DNA of 64,000 nt. Source: Seriola aureovittata. Its lineage: Eukaryota > Chordata > Actinopteri > Carangiformes > Carangidae. The notes under the pieces are model-generated. The model ran no database searches. It was not told the origin of the DNA and worked only from the letters and a program-made list of their open reading frames with translations. Below are positions 24,101 through 33,400 of this stretch, in pieces (within the stretch, counting starts at the first letter, position 1; each line of letters begins with the position of its first letter). The stretch lies in the NCBI RefSeq assembly GCF_021018895.1, contig NC_079374.1, positions 6,779,212 to 6,843,211 of the forward strand, written 5' to 3'. The position numbers were made by a program, and so were the translations under genes.

Positions 24101-26540
24101 CTTTGAGCTAACATGCTAACATGCTAACAGTGACAATGACGGAAGAAGTAGTAATTACAGAAAGATTTCTCCGTCTTTAAAGACAGGTTAAACATTAAAA
24201 AAAAAACAGTTCATTCATTCATTCATACCCGACAAAATGAAAGCTTTAAACAAGTCTCCTGTCCTCGCTGCCTGAAAGTGCCTGAAGCACATTTTTTATC
24301 CTTGTTCAAAACTCTCAAGATACTTCAGACTTGATAAAACACATTGACATGGAGCCATTTCAGCTATAAATTACCACACACTCAACACGTCATTAACATT
24401 AACAGTCTGAACAAATATGGAACTAATTAAGTTTCTCCAAGGTATAATTTATTGCGAGTGTTACTCTACCGGATTGTACTTAGTTCAATTAAGCGTTTCT
24501 TGTCTATGTTGTAAAAGAAGAAGCCTGGGAACATTCCTCCAGCAGCCGACTGACTGATGTCAGGTGTAAATACTATAACTGTAACTACTGTAACTGTAAA
24601 TTAACCCTGACACGGACGAAGCGAGAGACAAATTTTCAGTCTGGTTTCCCTCCCCAGCTGCACATATGAATGTCAAGTATGACATATATTCATCACGCTA
24701 CTGCACCAACCTACTGAGGCCTGTGTGTCATTTTCAACTTTGTTAATTTGATTTTCACTGGATGAAACCTTGACCTTAGAAACACTGAGAGAACGCACCA
24801 CCCATAGAGGTGCAAAGGTCACGCTGAGGATGCAGTAACCGAGCTAATCCAGTGGACCAGCCTGTTCTGACAGTTTGTGTACATTCCTCTAGTCGACAAC
24901 ACTCAAATCATCAGCATCTTTGGTTTAAAATATGTCAACATGTCAGATGAAAAGAACTCACTTGTCATGTCATGGCTGTGCTGCTTCCACAATTTGATTT
25001 TACAACAGAAAATGTAAAGACATTAGACAATCAGTAGCTGATCTGATAGATCCCACTGAAACAGATACACCTTTGTTATTTTCAAGTTCAATTATTACAA
25101 AAAATGATTATGAAAACTTACTTTTAAATTTAAATGTCTATGATATCACAGAGTGTCTTCATCATAACTCGGCTTTAAAGGGGCTGTTTGCAAATTTTCT
25201 CTGCCGCCGAACGTGGTGTTTTGCCAGGAGCTGGTGATGATGATTGTCGCTTCGCAAGAGCTTCGGCCATCATTGTCTTTATAGTACAAGAGGTTATAAT
25301 ATGTCCTCTTCTTCTGAGCAGCGCTACGTCTTCAGGGCAGATTGGAGGCTGCAGCGAGTAGCTATCGGAAAGTGACGAGACGGGCTGGGGCTAGCTGGTT
25401 AGCGTGCTAACTTCAGTTGAAGAAAATAAGTAATAGAGACAAGAGTTAACATCGATGCTGTTTTCCACTGCAGCAGACAGCTGCTAGTGAAGAAAGGAAT
25501 GAAGTTTGATGCTAAACTTGCAATGTTTCTTCTAGATTGGTACGTAAACACCTGTTAATGCTAACATTAGCTATGCAGCAATAGCAAAACTTACAAATAG
25601 CTCCTTTTAAAAGGAGGAAAAGTCCAAAGAAAAGGACATTTTCTGGATTTGGACCAAGTGGGCTGAGAACACTCAACCTGTAAATTCAGACCTTAGCTGA
25701 TTTGATAGAATAAATGAGGGAGATTATATTAATAATATAATGTGATTTTGCATCTTATAGCTTGCTCTTTATCCTTTTTTTCCCCCTCATTTCTTTAACC
25801 CTTTGCAGTATCCAAGCTGCAACCTGCGGAGCTGAGAAATGAAACCAACATAAAGTGACAAAAACTGCAGTTCCTCAAATGGCCACTTGAGGCTGGCTCT
25901 AAAAGTGAGTCAGTCCCCTTAGACTCCCATGTTAAAATCCCCTACTGTACTTTACAGCAAGAGATAAACTTGTTGCCTGGTTGCCTGGCGCAAGAAAACG
26001 GTTTTGGATAATTGCAGGTGTGGACACATCACTTCCTCACATGCTTGGCAAAGTTTGCACATTTTTGGATTAGCTGGGAGTTAGCGCAGTCAGGCATTGC
26101 CAAAATGGTGACAGCGGAGCAGCTCAGTATGAGCTTCAAAACCGAAACCTATGACTCGAGTCGTGAGGGCCATGTCCATCGTTATTTAAAGTTTAAGGTT
26201 TCTAAGGTGAAAGCTTCCCATGTTGTTGCTTATTATTGAGGCTGCAAAATGTTTATTTGCACAATGCTGTGTGAATCCACTTGCAGTAATACCCATACTG
26301 TAAAACACACCACACTTATAGGAACATCAACTGGTTTTGTTGAGTACGTATAAAGTGGTATTTTAAAATCCGAAGGAAGCAAATTAAGCCGTTAGTACAC
26401 ACCTTATCAGGAGTGTCGCAAACTTGCACAGGTGATTGTTTCTTACTGTTTAAATAACTGGAAAAATGAGGGATAGTCTGAGGAGAAATTAACTGTGAAA
26501 AGGCACAAGCAAAAGAAACAAGCGCAGTCATGTCCATCTA

Positions 26541-26594
<54 letters not shown>

Positions 26595-27446
26595 GGTGCC
26601 AGTTAATGAAAAATTTTCCATGCAGGCTTAAATGCACATGATGGACCCGACTCTTGGTGTGTAGCAGGAGACACCCGTCATGCATTCATGCTCCATTAGC
26701 ACTTTGGAGAGTCGTAACGAATCCTTTGGGCGTAAAGTCACGAGTCACTTCAAGTCGATTTCTGGTGCGTCTAAGCCAAGAAGTTACTGGACCTTTGTCA
26801 TGTCCCATAATTTGACAGCAAAATGTGGTTTTCCACCTTTTTTAAATGTGCACATCTGTATTTTTTTTTTTTACAGATGTTTTCTCAGCTGCAAATAGCT
26901 CTGAGTTACAGTCCCGCGCCAGTTTATTTACATAAATAAAAAGGTACATATTAATTGCTATGTGAGTAATTAATGAAAATGCCTCATCCAAATACAGCAC
27001 GTGTATTTTTTTGTATTTGCTTTTTAAAAAATGAAATCTGTTTTTATATTATTTGTTATGTCACATCCATTGCTGTTATTTGATCATTTTTATTTCATCC
27101 TTATGTGCTTTGTAAAGTTTGACTATTCTCTTTATAATTGATTTTTAAGTCTGTGTTGCATCTCAGCAGGGGCCTTTCCTGGTTAATTATAGATTTATAT
27201 AAAAGGGTGTAATGGTACTATGTTTTATTCACTTATAGACACAATTTCAAACGTCCAACTCTGACTGGAGCTGCAAATACCTGCAAGACAAACACTATCT
27301 GACACGACTCTGCTTTGGTGAGTCACTGGACCAACCTTCTCCACTGTTGTGCCACCCTCTCATTCTGAATAACTCAGTTTCAAAAGTCTTTATTTTGTTC
27401 TTTTAAAGTGTCAAGTAGTTTTGTTGCTACCTGTGGTTGATTTACT

Positions 27447-27491
<45 letters not shown>

Positions 27492-30400
27492 GTCACAGTC
27501 ACTCCCTCTGATACAGTTACACACTGTAACTTAGAAGTACAGTAATGTCAGTGACGAGGACACAATGTGCTGACTGAGCTGTGGATGAGCTGCTCTTTGT
27601 TACACTGCGCAGAGAAAAGAGATGGAACAAAGAGGTAAAGAGAGAGAGACACTGATCTAAGTCCTTCGTTAGGATTATTACGGCCTGTGGAATGACAGAT
27701 GGGATTTGCTGTAACACACAGTTGTAATTCATCCCCGCAGAGAGCAGAGCTAATTCATTACAGCTTTAATTTTCTTGTAATCTAGTCAACAGTCGAGACA
27801 AAAGAGTTTTGTTTGGCAGAAATAACCAACGGAGCGTTGAAGAGATTTATTCCTGATTCAGAAATCGACCATTAACATCTGCTCTGAAAAACTGACTGCA
27901 GGTATTCACATTTTTGGTGATTATTTAGGTTTTATTTAGGTATTATAAATTCACGTTAAAACTTTTGATCTGAAGTTATTTTTGATTTGTCATTAAAAGA
28001 AAAGGAAAGGTTGTCTACAAATTTACACATCAAGATCAGTTTAATAGTTAAATGTCAAAAAAACAGCCATCACAACTTCACAGAGGCAGAAGTGATGTCT
28101 TCAGATTGTTTAATTTGTCCAAAACCCATTTTATTTACCATCATATATGAGAAAGAAAAGTCGTGAAACTTCACATTTGAGATGCTTGTTCCTGCAAAAT
28201 TGCTGGGATGACTAATCTATTATCTAAATAGCTGCTGATTAATGTTCTTTACATTAACTAAACAACTAATTTTGACTCTTTGCACATTTACATTATAGAA
28301 AAATGAAGCGGAAATTTGTGAGATTTTTATATTTTCCTGCAGTATTCATGTGTTTGCATGATTCTATAATTTTGTTGATTTTTGACATTCGGTGCTTCGT
28401 GGCAACAGACGTTTGAGTCTGTGAGTCACAATGAAATGAAAGTCCTCATGTGAGGTCAGCTCAGGTAACAATTGTCATCACACTCACCGTCCTGACCATT
28501 TCTCCCATGAGTGATCAGGTAATGGCGCCTGTCAGCAGAGGCTAAAGCTCATTTACTCTCAGGAGACAGAGATTATAGCAGAGGCGAACTGACAGGGGGC
28601 TTCCTCTCTTCTGCCTCTGTTACAAAACCATTAGCAGCTCCACTCAGTTACACAAAGCCTCACTGAGACTGAGGAGCTCTTGTCCAGAAATGAAAAAAAA
28701 CGTGTGTGTGTGTGTGCGGCCGTAGGACCGTCATCAGGATCTAACCCCGACAATCAGATTCTGGCCCAAACTAAATGATGACCAAATATATATATTTGGG
28801 CTGTGCATCTATAATAATCCAGACCTTAATCAACCCTGATGTGGTGTTGATGTCATGTCATATAAGAATACATACAATGTTTAAATACACAAACACAAAA
28901 AAAACTAGATACAAAGAGGACATAGAACAAAAGCAGACACTGACCTGGACCAGCCTCCAGGACTCTGCGATAATGGCCGCCTGGACTCTGTTGAGGGCAA
29001 AGCCATCGATCTCTCTCTTCAGGCGGACGGGAGCTTGTCCGACCTGAGTCAAGAAAAATCAGTCACGTCAAGAGCAACAGGCAACAGCTCCTAAAAGACA
29101 ACGTGTGTGATTCTGCCACGTTATAATTATTCATCCTGCACATTAGTTATTAGTTAAGGTAAAAGATTCTTACCAACATTAAATATAGGATTAGGATTAT
29201 TTTAATATCATTACAGGTCTTTATAGTTCTGCGTCCTTATTTACCTGATGCCACTGTCTCTGCATATTGTGACATACCAGTACTTGACAGCCTGCGATTG
29301 TGTAATCTGCTAACTTTACCTTGGTCATTACAGTATGGGTGGCGTCCATAACATGCGCTGCTGTCTCTGGGTGAGGCACCAGCTCCACCAGTTTGACATA
29401 GTAGGGTGGATTCACCTGGGGGAGCACAGGACAATCACACATCAGTGGGTACTCAAGCGTTTACCAATATCACAGTTCTTGCTGTCCCTGTCTGTCTCTT
29501 CACTGCCTCTGCAGTGTCTGTTGTCTTTTTGCTATCTTTTATCCATAGTGACTGACAGTGAGGCGTCAACAGGAGCATGTTCTTTATATAGTATTCATGA
29601 TGTCTATTAACAGAATGGATGTAGAGTTTACCATCGACAGTACACCACACTATCCCACACCACCACCTTCTCATTACTCATCATTACTCATCAACAACCC
29701 AAGTGCTGATGGAAAAGTACAGAACGGTTCCCAACTAATCCCGTTTTTAATCTTAGTGGTGACTCGTAACTACACCTGTTGTTTTGACCTTTATTAATGG
29801 GCGGGTCATTCATTATTGTCCGTTAACGCACTGAGCGCCAGAAAGTTTATAAAAAATATCAGAAAAGAGTTTGAAGGTCACCTTTTGAGATCGACAACTG
29901 ACATCTTCTATATATCTAAAATGTTGATGACACTCAGTAGTTCATTTTCAGGGTCAGCAGATAAAGGTCTGCAACTTTTTGCAACTTTCCAAAGTAAAAT
30001 TCAAAAACCACACGATATAAATATTTCAGAAACAACGGGGACAGTGATAAAGATTGCCTCTTTGTAGATTTGCAATAAAATAGCTGACGAGGTGAGTCAG
30101 TGATGGAAATGCTTAAGGTCATGGTCGCCGATTAGATGGACTGTAGACGCAACACTTTCCCTCTGTTCAGCTACTGGAAGTGACAGGAAATAATTTAGAC
30201 GGTAGATAGAAATGATTTTGGAGGCGCATCATACTGTAAAAACAATATATATCCCCAGTTTGTGGCTCACTAGGCTTTGCACAACCTGCTGGAGCCAGGA
30301 CCGTGGTGGCACTAACCGGGTGGGAGACGAGGCAGCGGCTCCTGTTCTGGACCTTGGAGAAGACGTTGCTCGGCACCAGGCAGGAGGTGGAGCTGCTCAG

Positions 30401-33400
30401 GATGACGTCCTTTCCCACAACACACTCTATATCCTGGAAGACGCTCTGCTTGACCTCAAGCTGCTCGAACACACATTCCTGGAAAAAAAGGCATACAGGT
30501 GAAAGTGTACACACATACAGATACACTACACACCCACGCACACGCGAGGGGGTTGTGAAGTCATTAAGAGAAATGCGCTATTGCTATTTTTCAAACTTTC
30601 TCTTGAATACAAAAACAACTGTCTTAATTATTATAAACATTTTACACTATATAAAAGTACTTCCAGTGTAAATCATGGAGACTACAAAATCAATAAATCA
30701 ACGAGGCATCACAGTGAAGATGAAAACTTTTTTGTTTCTTGGTCTAACTGCTGCGCTGCCCTTGATTTGTGAGATAAAATCAAAATTATCTTTTTGTTTT
30801 CCCATAATATTGGGTGAACCGATCCTCTGTACACTTTGTACACTTCACACCAACCTCATTACAGCAAAACAAATGATTGAGTCATTAGTCGCAACAATGA
30901 ATTCACACTTTTTGTTTCTTTGTAAGTGTCAATCTACAAACTACTGAGAATGAGCTCTGGATACAACCAGTGCGGCTTTTATTTAGTCTCTATAAAGCAC
31001 CCTCTGCCGATAGTACGTCTTCCCAACAATTGATCGAACGACACCAGATCTCCAGAGAAGTCTATCCCAAAACACCCAAACTATCTGTTCACGTAAGCAC
31101 TGCTCAAGGTGAGAAGGAAAATATGTGTTTTCTGTCATTTCTGTTGAACCGATCCTTTCCTGTCAAACGCTCTTGAACAAGACATTACAGAAAAAGTTAA
31201 GTAAGCGTTTAACTGCTGCCTGAGGCTTCACAGTTCACATGTTTTAAAACTGGATACAACCAGTTGGAGTTTTTAAAACCCTGAGCTGTATTTCATCCTG
31301 TGTGTCTGCCCTGACAGAGCGCTGGAAAAGAGTGGCTGTCTGAAGCAGTAGAGGAGACTTTACGTGCTCTTTGACTAGCACTCATCTGAACTACAATAAC
31401 TGGCTGAGTGGCATACCTGAAGGAAGCGTGCATGGTAATGTGATTCTCCACTACATCAGAAAAGGGTGACTTCAGTTTTTATATGAACATACATGAAACT
31501 CATTCATAAAGTCTATAATCTGTAAAACTTTCATGAATGCTAAAATGTGAAAGTATGAGAAAATGCAGCGTGCAGGCCAGAGCGGATTAAAGTGACTCAC
31601 TTGACAAGTTTCTGATGTGTTCTATAATTAGTCCTGCACTTCCTCTAGGAAACACCTGATCAATACCTAATTGTTCCCTGTGTCTAATAAATCATGTGTT
31701 GTTCCTCGTTGGACGGGACTCAGTACAGGATATTGATTTATTTCAGGTCCGAGATGAAGAGCACGATTGTCTGCTTTAGCAGAGTCAGCATGAGTCCGAC
31801 AGGAAGTTAACTTTGTGTCTGATGTGCATGACTGCGTCAGGAGTGTGCATTGTTTTTGTGTTTGTGTTTGTGTTCTTAGCGTGACGAAGACGTGACGAGA
31901 GATTTGGTGTTAAAATGTCACGTAATGATTTCAGCAGCAGGGCAGCACCTGACTTCCTCCTGAGCCCTTTGCCAAAAGAAGCTTTTGTTAGTTAGTGTAT
32001 ATAACAGACAGCTTGAAGAACTAATCTCCACAAAGCTCTGATATCCTGATTTTTTTAAGTGACTGGGTCAAAGGTGAATCTGTGATGAACAACATGGTTT
32101 TAGAAAGCATGGTTACATTACACTCATCAGCCTGAGAAAAATGTGTTTAAATACTGTGATTTATTGCTTTATAAGGGATTTTTTTTTGGCAGATATTGCA
32201 ATTACAATATGAGTCATGATTTCAGAGTGAATAGTCAGTTTTGCATTTAATTTTCTCCAAAAAAATATAAAAATGATGATGATGTGATTTTTTTCAGGCC
32301 TTGTACCAAACAAGCATGTTCCTTTACATGTGGAGAATATGATTTAGAGGCCAAGGCGTCCCTGTAGCACCACCACGCTTCATTTATGGTCTGTTGTGAC
32401 ACATTTTACCTTTGTCACTTGTGATTTCAATTATATTTCGATTAAATGTTCAGCCTGCAGTTAAAAATCATTATGACGGGGCGTCGTGTGGCGTAGTGGT
32501 CTAAGCAGGCGCCCCATGTGTAGAGGCTACAGTCCTCGCTGCAGTTGGCCCCGGTTCGAATCCCGCATCGGACGGCCCTTCGCTGCATGTCATTCCCCCT
32601 CTCTCTGCCTCCCCGATTCCTGTCTCTCTCCACTATACTATCAAATAAAGGCATAAAAAGCCCAAAAAATATACTTAAAAAAAAAAAAAAAAATCATTAT
32701 GACTCTAGGAAACAGTTGCTTTGTATCATAAACATGCAGGACTTTATAGTAGATATAAATCTGAGTGTACCTTTAAATCTAGTGCATAAAAATCCACAGC
32801 TCTGAATCCACATTGATGAATTCTTCACTTTAAAACTGTATTTCTTGCTTATGACCCATGATAAGTATTAGGAGGCAATATAGCCTTAAATATTTTACTT
32901 TTATTTAAATAGTGAGTGATTACTACTGAAAGCAGACAAAGTGAGGGAGTAAGCACTTCTGAGCCAGTGAGTGTCACTTCAAAAAAATTCCTGTTGTTCG
33001 TTTAGCTTTATTCAAAATTTGAACAGAGGTGCCTGAGGTGTCACACAATATGTGACACAAATGACCCAGTGATGTTGCGCCCCCTTGAGGATGATCAGTG
33101 TAAATTTGAAAATGCCATGCCAGCATATTGCACTGGGATTACGCTAATGTAACTTTACTGGGTGACTTAATGCATATGATGCATGGATGAATGAAGAAAT
33201 TAGTCAGTAGTGTTTTTCTATGAATCACACACTGTATAAATGTGAAAATGCCACATTGCAGTGGCTAGAGACACAATGTCCCCCGGTTTCATCAAACTCT
33301 GACCACATCTGGAAAAAACATATCAAGGGTGTGATATATAAACAATCAAATGATAAAAAACAACAAAACAGAGACCAATTTATCTGCAGTTGCCTTTGAT

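Larger units (their letters stand above)
18408..28944 (-). other. cryl1: cryl1 intron 6 (10.5 kb)
   Basis: By far the largest intron of the gene. No coding exon or known gene was found on either strand. Contents: (AG)n 18420-18458, (CAAA)n 18651-18713, poly-G 19157-19175, a 16-bp unit repeated three times at 20227-20274, an (AC)n/(GT)n pair at 20943-20978 and 21094-21132, dispersed repeat about 21300-21782, a small inverted-repeat transposon-like element 25174-25612, another dispersed repeat about 25840-26130, (ATC)n 26541-26594 and (GT)n-(GA)n 27449-27492. In mammals, DNA in and near CRYL1 influences the neighbouring beta connexins, so enhancers could lie here, but I cannot point to one. Confidence 0.75.

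Noticed and set aside
26443..26685. Open frame with a long Asp run
   Set aside because: Produced by the (ATC)n microsatellite.
32478..32565. A possible tRNA gene with perfect B box
   Set aside because: The sequence continues into a SINE body and A tail and is bounded by target duplications; the tRNA-like part lacks a paired acceptor stem.
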